From positions 1-36,928 of the IMG/VR virus record IMGVR_UViG_3300046003_003542: 36,928 bases of DNA, one strand, 5' to 3'. The notes below the pieces were generated by a model that did not search any database, was not told the DNA's origin, and was given only the letters and a program-made list of their open reading frames with translations. Below are positions 16,101-25,900 of the stretch, in pieces (the first letter of the stretch is position 1; the number at the start of each line of letters is the position of its first letter). A program made the translations under genes and the position numbers. This stretch comes from a virus.

Positions 16101-18766
16101 CAGGCAATTATAATATTTGGGATTATATAAGACTTATCAAATATTTTGATAACTCTTTATTTAAAATGATTGCTGACTGGACACCAGCAAGAACAGATTT
16201 AGCTTCAGGTATTGTAATTAAACAAACAACTTTAGAAAGAAATAAATATCCTGTTCCACAACCTAATATTACCTCATCAATTGCATGGGTTGAAAGTGGT
16301 TCATATGTAACAGATATTTTATTTAATTTAACTAACGCAGAAATATCTCCAACTGGTTCATATACTGTATTTGCACCCCACACATATAATTTTGGTACTA
16401 CTTTTACAGGTAGTTTTAATAATGTTAGTGGAACTGATGGAAGTGATTGTTACATTTGGTATTATACACCAGATGCACTTGCAGGACCTCCTATAGTATT
16501 ACTTGCTCTTGATGGTGTAAATAGTTTACGTACTGGAGATGAAGTTTCATTTAATTTTACTTATAATAATATAACAGCAGGAGGTAAAATAGAATTTTAT
16601 TGTAATTCATCAATTGGATCAGTTTTATTAGATGCTTATGTAACTGGAAGTGGATTTGAAGCAACAAATATTCCCTACGAAGTTGAAGATCTATTAGTTA
16701 CAGGTTCATCAATTCAAATGTATACTATTACTGGTAGCTCAGGTGGATCAATTGTAGATACAGAAACTTTAATATATTCTGCATCCTCAATTAGTTTAAC
16801 TAATCCTTCAGCGACTTCATCTTTAATTAATATTGGTGAAACTGGAGCTATTAATATACAAGCTAATATATTTTCTAGTGGTACTAACACAACTTTTAAA
16901 ATATATAATGGTCAGGATATAAATTCAGGAATATTATTATATGAAAATAATACAACAACTACTACTAATTATACAATAAACGAAACATTTAATATAACAA
17001 GTGGATATGTTTTATTATATAAAAGTAGTGTATCAATCCCTGATCCTGTTGTTATAAGTAATTTAAACATATATCAAGAACCCTCATATTACCAAACCGT
17101 AGAAACTGTTTATGGATTAAATCAAGTATTAATCCCTAATGAATTTGATTTTAATGGTGAATTACAAGGTTCAGAAATATTAGTTACTGATGGAGATTTA
17201 AATGGTGGTAATCCATTTTTAAAATTCCCTACTCAAGAATATAGATATGATATTAAACTTTATGATAATGTATTTATAAGCGAAAATGCATGGTTTGCCG
17301 ATCCAGTACCTTCAGGAGAAATGCAATGTTATTATTATCAAAATTTTGGGTCTCCTGGATTTGGAATGAAATATGCCAAAATTAGTAAAACTTCCTTAAA
17401 TGGTTTAGATACAACTTCTACTCTTGAAGATTTACAAGACTTTAGAATTGATATTTTAAGCCCAACAGGAACTTATGAAACCCATACAGTAATTAGTATT
17501 CAAGAACAATCAAATTATTTTTTATATACTTTAATTGCTGATAATTTAACATATACAGCAGCAACATACCTTGATAGATTAGTAGTATTATCCCCAATTG
17601 ATAATACTATATTTATTAATTCAAATTATGATACATTAGTTAATAATGCAGAGGCAACAAGATTTAATGATGAATTTTTTGATGTTGATTTTTCTTCAAA
17701 TGCTATTACAGCCGTAAATGCCGTTAATATTATTAGTGCTTCTAGAGGAACAGGTAGTGCAACACCATCAACAACACCTGCTTCTAATTATACAACAGCT
17801 CGTATTGCTAATCCAAGATATGATGGGTGTAAAAATACATCCCCTGATATTAATATAGGAACAGAAAATCAACTTCCAGCTATTGAACAATATGGTAAAT
17901 TTGCTTTTTATTATAAAGGAGCAATTAACCCCGATAATTTTTATCCTGCTAATTCTACTATTTTTAAATTAGAAACAATGATAGATGATGAAGGAAATTT
18001 CCTTCAACCAAAAATATCTAGTTCATATTATTGGAATGGATTAGCTTCATTTGGTAAAGATGAAATTGTAACCATTACAGTTCAAAATTCATCTTCAGTA
18101 ACTCAAACAACATTAGCAGCAGTTCAAGGAGAAAATACAGTATATATTCCTTTTGAATATCTTAATTCTCCAATAATGACAGCCTCAAGTTCAGGTTTTA
18201 ATATTTGGGAATTTACTTTAGATTCAACAGGATCAATGAAATTTGATGAATATGGTATATCAACACCTGAAGTATATGGTCCATATTGGGCAACATCTTC
18301 TATATATGGAGCTACTGTATTAACTTCTTCAATAGCTACAATAGGAAACCAATTTATATCTAATTCTATAAACCCAGGAATTTATCAATACCCTGGAGAT
18401 ATTGTTTCTAGTATGGCCCGAGATGGATTTGATGCACCTGTTTCTACTATAAATCCTGAAGTTGGTGATATATTTTATGTTTCTTCTTCTTTATATGGAA
18501 GTAGAATAATAAGTACATCATTTACAAATACTGATTTTTATGTATATTTAGATAATCCTGTATTTTTTACTAATTCACAAATTTTAAATAAATTCGTAAT
18601 TGTAAGACAATATCAAAATTTAAACAGAATTGTATTAAATATTGGTCTTAGTGGAAGTAATCCATCAGTAGGTTCAGGATTTATATTTACTCAAAAATCA
18701 ACTAATTTATTTAAGGATAATATTGATAGTATTATTACTGATCTTACATCAAGAAACTTAATTTAA
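13151..18766 (+). CDS. Giant baseplate/tail protein (1871 aa)
   Basis: The longest protein in the window. Residues about 533-580 (EIYKRIYANLPYLLKKKGT ... LVTLYGIPDTIL) are the tail-protein core I associate with wedge or tail protein I-like proteins. Residues about 600-770 look like a LamG/concanavalin-like sugar-binding domain (QAVEFRFRTDGLP ... WWSVLINKVGSVYTLYA). Residues about 982-1020 (YTGNYNIWDYIRLIKYFDNS ... TPARTDLASG) form a second conserved segment. The C-terminal 800 residues are beta-rich Ser/Thr/Asn repeats. Position after gp6 suggests a gp7-like wedge role combined with receptor binding, but T4 gp7 is only about 1030 residues. No frameshift is visible. Confidence 0.75.
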   Translation: MAEIINITPLNPNTFEFQEYSVSDTSLITSIETENSFDPTTDHIEYFIYDLNGNILTSNVFGYNGYRLLDNVLTIYPEIDLTTQGFTEGQYNTLYNFVSNKLASNPNNTYFISQISPDRTEVRLDTTLIPDFLVISSSIELSNNITTSTGSYYDFYLNFGDNELAIANNILLDTSSITNPTVLVKLYEPLPEQFTINSQLWVVTQVATPVAYNINIVQTFDVADNNIYLKGPNTNLNIKNQINNSTDYNNSNQLSVTDSTQGSGSLRYQLNSLLAKTGIEINIDYSNYDNFIHFSSAQTRLENFYYKLSLIEQYNYSASYSSTTSANYYVSSSNVVWQSKINEIITGFDNYEYFLYFDSGSACWPKTGQTPPYTNYTTTSTSGSNWFISQSLVAEEYDIENNNALINTIPSYLLEDPSNAQYELFIEMIGQHFDNIFLYTQDVTNKYNNDNRLNYGVSKDLVADILRDMGIKIYQNNFSTNDLYSALLGLTPSGSLYNLPYTTGSLPTPSGYEYINTYVTASATGSLIPTEDINAEIYKRIYANLPYLLKKKGTVEGLRALVTLYGIPDTILQVNEFGGQDKIIENDYDLWFDQYNFAYYTSGSSYISSSFSLNTSWNADNDVPQAVEFRFRTDGLPQNTASIASQSLWETDTFVKLVLKYTGSGYTTGSYSGSVVNPYNQYAKLDFIPDYTSPQTSASVYLPFYNGEWWSVLINKVGSVYTLYAKDKNYKGEDGNTIGFQASSSVDPFTEDPWNNAVKSYFGISSSLAGKYFTGSFQEIRYYVNALDSSSFNDYVMNPYSIDANGVNTAPTDLAFRASLGGELYTSSISIHPKVTGSWITTSSFASNSNFYTSSGGTYIPNTEIFYLNQFPAGIKNRVSNKIRQQGEILPYSGSNETNLPTNQVLSPFISIQQSVAVSGSYTPNIDYVEVAFSPQNQINNDIAGQLGYFNIGEYIGDPRLVPTKEESYPALDDIRDYYFEKYTGNYNIWDYIRLIKYFDNSLFKMIADWTPARTDLASGIVIKQTTLERNKYPVPQPNITSSIAWVESGSYVTDILFNLTNAEISPTGSYTVFAPHTYNFGTTFTGSFNNVSGTDGSDCYIWYYTPDALAGPPIVLLALDGVNSLRTGDEVSFNFTYNNITAGGKIEFYCNSSIGSVLLDAYVTGSGFEATNIPYEVEDLLVTGSSIQMYTITGSSGGSIVDTETLIYSASSISLTNPSATSSLINIGETGAINIQANIFSSGTNTTFKIYNGQDINSGILLYENNTTTTTNYTINETFNITSGYVLLYKSSVSIPDPVVISNLNIYQEPSYYQTVETVYGLNQVLIPNEFDFNGELQGSEILVTDGDLNGGNPFLKFPTQEYRYDIKLYDNVFISENAWFADPVPSGEMQCYYYQNFGSPGFGMKYAKISKTSLNGLDTTSTLEDLQDFRIDILSPTGTYETHTVISIQEQSNYFLYTLIADNLTYTAATYLDRLVVLSPIDNTIFINSNYDTLVNNAEATRFNDEFFDVDFSSNAITAVNAVNIISASRGTGSATPSTTPASNYTTARIANPRYDGCKNTSPDINIGTENQLPAIEQYGKFAFYYKGAINPDNFYPANSTIFKLETMIDDEGNFLQPKISSSYYWNGLASFGKDEIVTITVQNSSSVTQTTLAAVQGENTVYIPFEYLNSPIMTASSSGFNIWEFTLDSTGSMKFDEYGISTPEVYGPYWATSSIYGATVLTSSIATIGNQFISNSINPGIYQYPGDIVSSMARDGFDAPVSTINPEVGDIFYVSSSLYGSRIISTSFTNTDFYVYLDNPVFFTNSQILNKFVIVRQYQNLNRIVLNIGLSGSNPSVGSGFIFTQKSTNLFKDNIDSIITDLTSRNLI

Positions 18767-18768
18767 CA

Positions 18769-18776
18769 TATTTATA
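18769..18776 (+). promoter_or_regulatory. Late-promoter-like motif TATTTATA
   Basis: An exact core in CATATTTATAATAAAA, starting 3 nt after the stop of the giant tail gene and ending 17 nt before the next ATG. It probably restarts transcription for the fibre block. Confidence 0.55.
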
Positions 18777-18793
18777 ATAAAATACACAAAAAA

Positions 18794-19459
18794 ATGGGAT
18801 ATTTAAATAACAGCGTAGTAACAGTAGACGCAATTTTAACTGATACAGGCCGTCAATTGCTAGCTCAAAACGATGGTCTATTTAGAATCACTCAGTTTGC
18901 TTTAGCAGATGACGAAATCGATTATACTTTGTATAATCCAAACCACCCTTCAGGTTCTGCTTATTATGGACAAGCGATTGATAACATGCCTTTATTAGAG
19001 GCGTTTCCTCAATCAACACAGGTAATGAAGTATAAACTTACAACTTTACCTCGTGGTACAGCTAGAATGCCAATCTTGGATTTAGGTTATACTTCGATTA
19101 TAATCAAACAAGGTGCTGCATTAGCAATTACACCTCAAACATTAAATTACTTTGGTGGAAATACTTTTGAAGCTGCTGGTTATACAGCTACAATCTCTGA
19201 TGTTAGATTATTCTCAACATTCGAAGGTGTAGGTGTTAATACTCCATCAGTAACAGCATTAAATGTAACTAATCAAACAACTACATTAGGTACTTCAGTA
19301 TCTAGAACAGTTGTAGGTACTACAATTAATTTAAGAGCAACAACAGTAAATACGTTATTTGGATCAAATAATATCTTACAGGCTACTTTAACAGTAGTAG
19401 GTAGAGATTCAGGCGCTCGTTTAACAATTCCAGTAACAGTAACAAGAGTATCTTCATAA
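18794..19459 (+). CDS. Virion structural protein (tail/baseplate), phage-conserved type
   Basis: The protein has 221 residues. The N-terminus (NSVVTVDAILTDTGRQLLAQ ... FALADDEIDYTLYNPNHPSG) matches a phrase I associate with structural proteins of T4-like marine phages, including the I-T-Q-F-A-L-A-D-D-E-I-D-Y block. The middle keeps a long strand-turn region ending in DVRLFSTFEGVG at about 137-148, and the last 70 residues are Thr/Val-rich beta strands resembling an Ig-like domain. No signal peptide is present. It follows a promoter-like motif and starts the fibre block. The precise place in the virion cannot be told. Confidence 0.7.
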   Translation: MGYLNNSVVTVDAILTDTGRQLLAQNDGLFRITQFALADDEIDYTLYNPNHPSGSAYYGQAIDNMPLLEAFPQSTQVMKYKLTTLPRGTARMPILDLGYTSIIIKQGAALAITPQTLNYFGGNTFEAAGYTATISDVRLFSTFEGVGVNTPSVTALNVTNQTTTLGTSVSRTVVGTTINLRATTVNTLFGSNNILQATLTVVGRDSGARLTIPVTVTRVSS

Positions 19460-19470
19460 AAAAATAGAAT

Positions 19471-20550
19471 ATGTCATTTAACAGATTAGACCCAAGTGAT
19501 TTTGTAGTTAGCACGGATGCTATTTCATCTACATTATTTTCAAATAATTCACCATCGTTAACCTCGATATTTACTTCTTCTGTACAAGTAGCAAGTTCAG
19601 CAGGTAACTATTATATTAATGCTTATAATTCTACAACTACAGCATCAATTCAGTTTGCAATTGCTTATGGTAATGAAGTAGGTAGTGGTAGTTTAAATTA
19701 TAATCAAGCTGTTAATGGTAAATCTCCAACTGGAACAATTTGGGGCCAATGGCAAGACTTAGTATTAGGTGATGAAAACGCTAAATTTGTATTTGGTACT
19801 GTATCTTCATCTGAATTTTTTGCTTTACCTATGGAAAGAGCAAGATATAAAGATTCATTATTTTTAGGTTCTTTATCATTAACACTTTCAGGTAGTTCAG
19901 GTTCAATTACTTTAACAGATAATAGTAACTATGTATCTGCTGTTCAATTTTGTGAAGCAGGTAGAGTATTTCAATTAATCACAGGTTCAACAGGTGTTAT
20001 ATCTTCAAATTTAGGATCTAATACATCTGAAGGATATTCTAAAAATTCAGGATCATATGGTTGGTTATTACCAGATATTGGAACTATTTTATTAAACCCA
20101 ATGGCTTTAGCTGATTTTCCTATTAGTGGAGGTATTGGTTTAGGATATAGTGGTTCATTTGCTTGGGGTCCTCAAGTTGTAGTATCAACAGGATCTATAA
20201 CACCTATAACAAGTGCTAATATTTCTTTATATCAAGCTATTAGTCAATCAATGGCTAAACTTGGAACAGTTGGTGATTTTTTTCTAAATGCTCAAGAATC
20301 AATTACTTCAGATTTTATATTTGTAAGACCTAGAAGTTCAGAATTTAATTATTCAGAAAATCCATCATTCATTTCGGGTTCAACAGGTGAAGTATTATAT
20401 TCTTCATTTATTAATAACCCACAAACTTACATTACAACTGTAGGTTTATATAACGATAACAACGAATTATTAGCAGTAGCTAAACTTTCAAGACCATTGC
20501 CAAAAGATTTTACAAAAGAAGCTCTTATTAGAGTTAAGTTAGATTTCTAA
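19471..20550 (+). CDS. Virion structural protein with C-terminal module shared with its neighbour
   Basis: The protein has 359 residues. It begins RLDPSDFVVSTDAISSTLFS and has an extended beta-rich body with GQWQDLVLGDENAKFVFGT at about 93-111. The last 70 residues (EFNYSENPSFISGSTGEVLY ... TTVGLYNDNNELLAVAKLSRPLP) align with the end of the next protein, so this is a shared module, probably a docking or trimerisation domain. No catalytic motif or signal peptide is visible. It lies in the fibre block 11 nt downstream of the previous virion gene. Role inferred from position and composition. Confidence 0.7.
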   Translation: MSFNRLDPSDFVVSTDAISSTLFSNNSPSLTSIFTSSVQVASSAGNYYINAYNSTTTASIQFAIAYGNEVGSGSLNYNQAVNGKSPTGTIWGQWQDLVLGDENAKFVFGTVSSSEFFALPMERARYKDSLFLGSLSLTLSGSSGSITLTDNSNYVSAVQFCEAGRVFQLITGSTGVISSNLGSNTSEGYSKNSGSYGWLLPDIGTILLNPMALADFPISGGIGLGYSGSFAWGPQVVVSTGSITPITSANISLYQAISQSMAKLGTVGDFFLNAQESITSDFIFVRPRSSEFNYSENPSFISGSTGEVLYSSFINNPQTYITTVGLYNDNNELLAVAKLSRPLPKDFTKEALIRVKLDF

Positions 20551-20555
20551 AATGA

Positions 20556-21590
20556 ATGGGTGCTTTCAAACAATTTTTAGCAGCAGACATCACAGTCGTC
20601 CCCTTCGAGGTAAATAAGGCATTTTCTTATAAGGGGGTTGAACTTGATGCATCTGATGTTAGTATTAATAGATTTTTAGGAACAAATTTATCAGGTTCAT
20701 TATTTAATCCTGATACTGATCCTACAACAGGTCAAACTTCTATTGAATATCAACGTTTGATATATAGTTCTATTCAAGAATTATATTATTCAAACCATTT
20801 GAGTTCAAGTTACAATGACCCTGCTGTTACAGCTAGTTTAATACCCGGTACTACTCCAGAAGGAGATAGATTTATTGGACCAGCTCAATCGGATGGAAGA
20901 TATTTTAATTATAATCAAACTACATTAACGTTTGAAAAAATATTCCCTACAGGATCAGGTTCCCAAATTGGGGTTTTATCGATTCCTTCACGTTTATATG
21001 GTAATTATATTGTACCAAATTCATTTATATGGAATTCGGATGGTATTTTAATTAATGATGATGGTGAAGGAAATTTAATAAATTCAAATACAGGATTTAT
21101 TTGTGGACAAATATTTTATCCTCATGGTTTAGCAATTATTACTGAAGGTATTTTAGGTGAAGATGGATATGGATATGGGTATGGTCTTTATGGTTCACTT
21201 GTATATGGTAGTGGTAGTACAGTTGGGTATGGATATGGTAATTATGGTTCACTCATATATGGTTCTGGATCAAGTCTTACTATAGAAGATTTTATTTCAT
21301 CTCCAAATGTAACTTGTTCATTTTCATCTTCTCTTAATATTTATGAATCGCAATATAAATGTACTATTAGTGAAAATGAATTTAATTTTAGTTTAAATCC
21401 TTCAGCATTATCAGGTTCAACCGATGGAGCTGTTTATGATTTTATAACATCATCATATTTTGCTCCTTATGTAACAACAGTGGGATTATATGATGAAAAT
21501 CAAAATTTATTAGCAATAGGAAAATTATCACAACCATTACCAACTTCACCTACAACAGATACTACAATACTTATAAACATAGATAGATAA
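20556..21590 (+). CDS. Virion structural protein with Tyr/Gly-rich repeat
   Basis: The protein has 344 residues. The N-terminus MGAFKQFLAADITVVPFEVN and the segments SIEYQRLIYSSIQELYYSNH and GVLSIPSRLYGNYIVPNSF suggest a conserved tail protein. Residues about 203-241 contain two near-identical 16-residue units, GYGYGLYGSLVYGSGS and GYGYGNYGSLIYGSGS. The last 70 residues repeat the C-terminal module of the 19471 protein (VTTVGLYDENQNLLAIGKLS). An out-of-frame ATG at 20552 lies 4 nt upstream; the ATG at 20556 gives the long frame. Probably a fibre-network or collar protein. Confidence 0.7.
   Translation: MGAFKQFLAADITVVPFEVNKAFSYKGVELDASDVSINRFLGTNLSGSLFNPDTDPTTGQTSIEYQRLIYSSIQELYYSNHLSSSYNDPAVTASLIPGTTPEGDRFIGPAQSDGRYFNYNQTTLTFEKIFPTGSGSQIGVLSIPSRLYGNYIVPNSFIWNSDGILINDDGEGNLINSNTGFICGQIFYPHGLAIITEGILGEDGYGYGYGLYGSLVYGSGSTVGYGYGNYGSLIYGSGSSLTIEDFISSPNVTCSFSSSLNIYESQYKCTISENEFNFSLNPSALSGSTDGAVYDFITSSYFAPYVTTVGLYDENQNLLAIGKLSQPLPTSPTTDTTILINIDR
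21164..21275 (+). repeat. Tyr/Gly-rich tandem repeat inside the 20556 gene
   Basis: Two copies of a roughly 48-nt unit with a linker encode GYGYG-(L/N)-YGSL-(V/I)-YGSGS. DNA copies are similar but not identical. Such low-complexity Tyr/Gly loops could expand or contract by slippage. Confidence 0.6.
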
Positions 21591-21591
21591 A

Positions 21592-22887
21592 ATGGCACTT
21601 ACATTATCAAAAACAAACATAGTAAACGGCAATATAGTTCAAGCAGCAGATGTATCTCAAAGTATAGATGCCTTAACAGGAACAGCCGCTTATGACATTA
21701 CCATTAGTGGCTCATTAACTGTTACAGGTTCATTAAATATTAATGGAATGTTAGAAGGTACAGGAGCTAGCTATAAAACCGTTGTTATAAATGATACAAC
21801 AGGACAATTAAGATTTTCAACCTCAGGAGGTAGTGGTGCTACAGGTACATCAGGTACTTCAGGAGCTACAGGTACATCAGGTACTTCAGGAGCTACAGGC
21901 ACATCAGGTACCTCAGGTGCAAATGGTACCTCAGGTTCTTCAGGCGCTACAGGTACCTCAGGTACTTCAGGTGCTACAGGTGCTACAGGTTCAAGCGGTA
22001 CTTCTGGTACTTCAGCTCCAGGTATTACCTCAGGTACTTCCGGTGCTACAGGTACATCAGGAACTTCAGGAGCTAATGGTTCTTCAGGTTCTTCAGGTAC
22101 TCCAGGAACCCCAGGTTCAAGCGGTACTTCAGGTGCTAATGGTTCTTCAGGTTCTTCAGGAGCTGTAGGTTCAAGTGGCACATCAGGTGCTACTGGTACT
22201 GCTGGTACATCAGGAACTAGTGCTGGAGGTGGTGGATCTTCAATTTCATATAATAACGTTTCAAGATATTTTGTTACAGGTAGTGGTGCTTTTGGTACAA
22301 CTGATGGTCCAAACATGTTTGCTGTAACTTCAGCAACAGTTTATACTGGTTTATCTTGGGCACGTTCAACTACTAGTTTAACTATTGCAACTACTACAGC
22401 TACATTTTCCGTAGGTGATTGTGTAGTAATTAGAAATGCTAATGCTGATAATTTTTATACAACAGTAACATCAGTTAGTGCTGGTGTTAGTTTTACTGTT
22501 ACTACAGCTGACTCAGGTGGTACTTCAGGAACAGAAGCCGCTTACAGTGCTGCTATTAGAACAACAGCCTTTACTTCTGGAGCAGCAAATGTAACTATAG
22601 CTTGTCCTTCAGGTGCAGATGTTCAAATATTAGGATTATTAATTCAAACAGGAACTAGAGCTAGTAATGGTCCTGTTGCTATAACAATGCCTCAATCTCT
22701 TACTAATGGTGCTGGTACAGATAATGCTTTTGGAAATCAATATTTTCCAATTTTTAGGGTACAATCAAATTCGGGTGGTATTACAACAGCAGCTATGTCA
22801 ATAGAAACAGTTTCTAATTTTAATATATTTACTCTAACTGGTATGACTAGTACTCCATCTCAATTAATAAGAGTTAATTTTTCGTAA
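21592..22887 (+). CDS. Collagen-like tail fibre (431 aa)
   Basis: An N-terminal stem-binding part, residues about 1-80, contains [20 protein letters not shown], a phrase common in phage fibres. It leads into an uninterrupted Gly-X-Y collagen-like region at about 81-212, made of [12 protein letters not shown] and a few GTP/GEP-type triplets. Phage collagen-like segments form trimeric stalks, here low in proline. The C-terminal 215 residues are beta-rich and end [17 protein letters not shown], probably the tip domain. The DNA of the repeat shares exact stretches with the larger fibre downstream. A strong terminator follows the gene. Confidence 0.83.
   Translation: MALTLSKTNIVNGNIVQAADVSQSIDALTGTAAYDITISGSLTVTGSLNINGMLEGTGASYKTVVINDTTGQLRFSTSGGSGATGTSGTSGATGTSGTSGATGTSGTSGANGTSGSSGATGTSGTSGATGATGSSGTSGTSAPGITSGTSGATGTSGTSGANGSSGSSGTPGTPGSSGTSGANGSSGSSGAVGSSGTSGATGTAGTSGTSAGGGGSSISYNNVSRYFVTGSGAFGTTDGPNMFAVTSATVYTGLSWARSTTSLTIATTTATFSVGDCVVIRNANADNFYTTVTSVSAGVSFTVTTADSGGTSGTEAAYSAAIRTTAFTSGAANVTIACPSGADVQILGLLIQTGTRASNGPVAITMPQSLTNGAGTDNAFGNQYFPIFRVQSNSGGITTAAMSIETVSNFNIFTLTGMTSTPSQLIRVNFS
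21832..22230 (+). repeat. Collagen-like Gly-X-Y coding repeat (small fibre)
   Basis: About 130 Gly-X-Y triplets' worth of 9-nt and longer units (GGT-ACA-TCA and relatives) with many near-repeats. The minus-strand frame across it is an artefact of the repeat. Confidence 0.85.
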
Positions 22888-22907
22888 AAATTTTTATATT
22901 AATTAAG

Positions 22908-22935
22908 AGCCCTATAATTTAGGGCTTTTTTTTTT
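22908..22935 (+). terminator. Strong Rho-independent terminator between the two fibre genes
   Basis: The stem AGCCCTA (22908-22914) pairs with TAGGGCT (22920-22926) around a 5-nt loop (TAATT), followed by a run of ten T that starts with the last base of the stem. This is the best terminator in the window. It is followed immediately by a TATTTATA motif, so the large fibre is a separate transcription unit. Confidence 0.9.
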
Positions 22936-22937
22936 AA

Positions 22938-22945
22938 TATTTATA
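22938..22945 (+). promoter_or_regulatory. Late-promoter-like motif TATTTATA
   Basis: An exact core inside the 19-mer TTTTAATATTTATAACAAA (22932-22950), identical to the copy upstream of the baseplate block. It overlaps the end of the terminator T-run and ends 21 nt before the large fibre ATG. Because it sits just past a terminator, it has to supply the transcription of that gene. Confidence 0.65.
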
Positions 22946-22966
22946 ACAAAATATATTTTTTCTATT

Positions 22967-25900
22967 ATGGCATATTATAAAAACGGAGCATTAACCATAC
23001 CATTCTTTAACGATTTTCCTAATTCGATAACTGGTAATTTAACTAATGGATCCAACATAATTACTGGGGTCAGTAACTTTAGTTATTTAACATCTTCGTT
23101 AACAGCTAGTAATGCTAATATTCCTTCAAATACATCTATAGTATCTTTTAATACAAGTTCAAATACTATTACATTAAACGGAAATGCTACAGCAACTGTA
23201 ACTTCAGCAACTATTGATTTACAAACAGCCCCAGGTACTTATTTAATTGAAAGTGCTTCTTTTTATAATGTAAATGGTAATGTTTTTGTTTCAGATGTAA
23301 CAAGTTCCGATCAATTAGGGGGCAGTGGTTCATATTGGGTAGTAACAGCTAACGCTACTGATCCTAATACTGGAAATCCATTAAATGGTATATATATTTT
23401 ATATAAAGTAACTAAAATTTTATATGCGGATGATTCTTTAAGTAAAATTAGTTTTTATGGTGCTTGGGATGCAGAAGGAACACAAGCAGAAAGTGGATTT
23501 GTACCTACAAATGCTATTACAAATCCATTTGGTTCATCTTCCCCAGAACATAATTTTACTTCATTACAAGATGATTTAGCAGGTTCTTACGCATTTCAAG
23601 CAGGAACAGTTCCTGGAGCATATAATACAGATACATTAAGTATTACAGATAATTTTCTTCAAACTCACGTATATTATACCGGTTCAACAGTAACATCACA
23701 GTTAGTTGGTGTTAACTATACTGGTTCAGGAGTTAATGTATATCAATCAGGATCAAATCCAAATAATATTTTCGTAGAAATTACAGGTGGAGGCGGTGGT
23801 AGTAGTACAAGTGGTACTTCTGGTATTTCAGGTACTTCAGGTGCTAACGGTTCAAATGGAACTTCAGGAGAAAATGGTACTTCAGGAACTTCAGCTCCTG
23901 GTATTACCTCAGGTACTTCAGGTGCTACAGGTGCTACAGGTTCAAGCGGTACTTCAGGTACTTCAGCTCCTGGTATAACTTCAGGAACTTCAGGCGCTAC
24001 AGGTGATACAGGAACCTCAGGTACTTCGGGTGCTACAGGTTCAAGCGGTACTTCAGGAGCTAATGGTTCTTCAGGTACTTCCGGTGCTCCAGGTTCTCCA
24101 GGAACCCCAGGTTCAAGCGGTACCTCAGGTGCTAATGGTGCAGAGGGTTCAAACGGTACTTCAGGTGCTAATGGATCAAATGGAACATCAGGTATTACAG
24201 GAACTTCAGGTACATCAGGAGCTACAGGTATTGATGGTTCTTCAGGAACTTCAGGCGCTTCAGGTTCTCCAGGAACCCCAGGTTCAAGCGGTACTTCAGG
24301 TGCTACAGGTTCTTCAGGTACCTCAGGCGAAAACGGAACCTCAGGCACATCAGGTGCAAATGGCTCAAACGGTACTTCAGGTGCTACAGGAACTCCAGGT
24401 TCATCAGGAACTTCAGGTATTTCAGGAGATCCAGGAACCCCAGGTTCATCAGGAACTTCAGGCGAAAATGGTACCTCAGGTACTTCAGGTATAAATGGTT
24501 CAAACGGTACTTCAGGTGCTAATGGTTCAAATGGTACATCAGGTACTTCAGGCGCTAATGGTTCAAATGGAACTTCAGGCGCTACAGGTTCAGATGGTTC
24601 TAATGGTACTTCAGGAATTAACGGAACTTCAGGCACATCAGGCGCTAATGGCTCAAACGGAACATCAGGCACTTCAGGCGAAAACGGAACTTCAGGCACA
24701 TCAGGCGCTAATGGCTCAAACGGAACATCAGGCACTTCAGGCGAAAACGGAACTTCAGGCACATCAGGCGCTAATGGCTCAAACGGAACCTCAGGCACTT
24801 CAGGCGCTAATGGCTCAAACGGAACATCAGGCACTTCAGGTGCAAATGGCTCAAATGGAACATCAGGCACTTCAGGTGCTAATGGCTCAAACGGAACCTC
24901 AGGCACATCAGGCGCTAATGGCTCAAATGGAACATCAGGCACTTCAGGCGAAAACGGAACTTCAGGCACTTCAGGTGCAAACGGCTCAAACGGAACTTCA
25001 GGAACCTCAGGCGCTAATGGCTCAAATGGAACATCAGGTGCTACAGGAACCCCAGGTTCAAGTGGTACTTCAGGTGCAGCAGGAGATCCAGGAACCCCAG
25101 GTTCATCAGGAACATCAGGCGAATCAGGTACTTCAGGTTTTATGGGTATACCAGTATTTACTCCTGTATTTTCAGATACTTCTTATGGTGTTGATTCTTC
25201 AACATTTATAAACACAGGTGGAGGTGGTAGTAGCTATGATGCTTATGCAGGTTCAACTCAATCATATTCAAGAGGAGTTTATGTGACAGCAAAAACTACA
25301 GCAGATAATATAGATGTAGCTTTTGGTTTAACTGAAAATGCATTATCCGCTGATCCAGATGATTTAAATTATTCATTTAGATTTAATAATGGTGGTAATT
25401 TTAGAATTTATGAATTAGGAACATCAGTATTAGCTGCAACTGCATATACTTTAAGTGATATTTTTTATATAACATATGATGGTTATAACGTTAGATATTA
25501 TCAAAATTCTACTTTATTAAGAACAATAGCTAGAGCAATAGGTAACCCATTAGCATTTAATTCAACTTACCTTACAAGTAATGAAGGATTTACTAATGTT
25601 GGATTTGGTCCAATGGGTGAAGCTGGAACTAATGGTACTTCAGGAAATACAGGTGCTACAGGTACATCAGGAACTTCAGGTACTAGAGGTTCTTCAGGTT
25701 CTTCAGGTACTTCAGGTGCATCAGCAGCAACAGCAATTACTAATAATGTAAATAACTATGTTGTAACTGCAACAGGTGATTCAAATACTCCATTTAATGG
25801 AGAATATAATTTAACATTTAATGGAGCTACATTAACTGTAAACGCTATAGATATAGGTACAGGTGGCGCAGGTCCAGGAAGCACTGGTGTAGGTACTTAC

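Noticed and set aside
21771-22316. Long minus-strand frame rich in Pro-Glu-Val across the small fibre
   Set aside because: It is the complement of Gly-X-Y repeats on the + strand; the same happens in the large fibre (23743-24969). Composition is purely repeat-derived, with no start context.
23800-25137. CRISPR-like regular repeats
   Set aside because: The repeats are in frame, lack spacers of unrelated sequence, and encode a Gly-X-Y stalk.
23787-25211. Alternative + frames of Gln/Val/Leu-rich repeat in the large fibre
   Set aside because: They are frame-shifted readings of the collagen-like repeat, nested in a 1347-residue frame with clear domain order.
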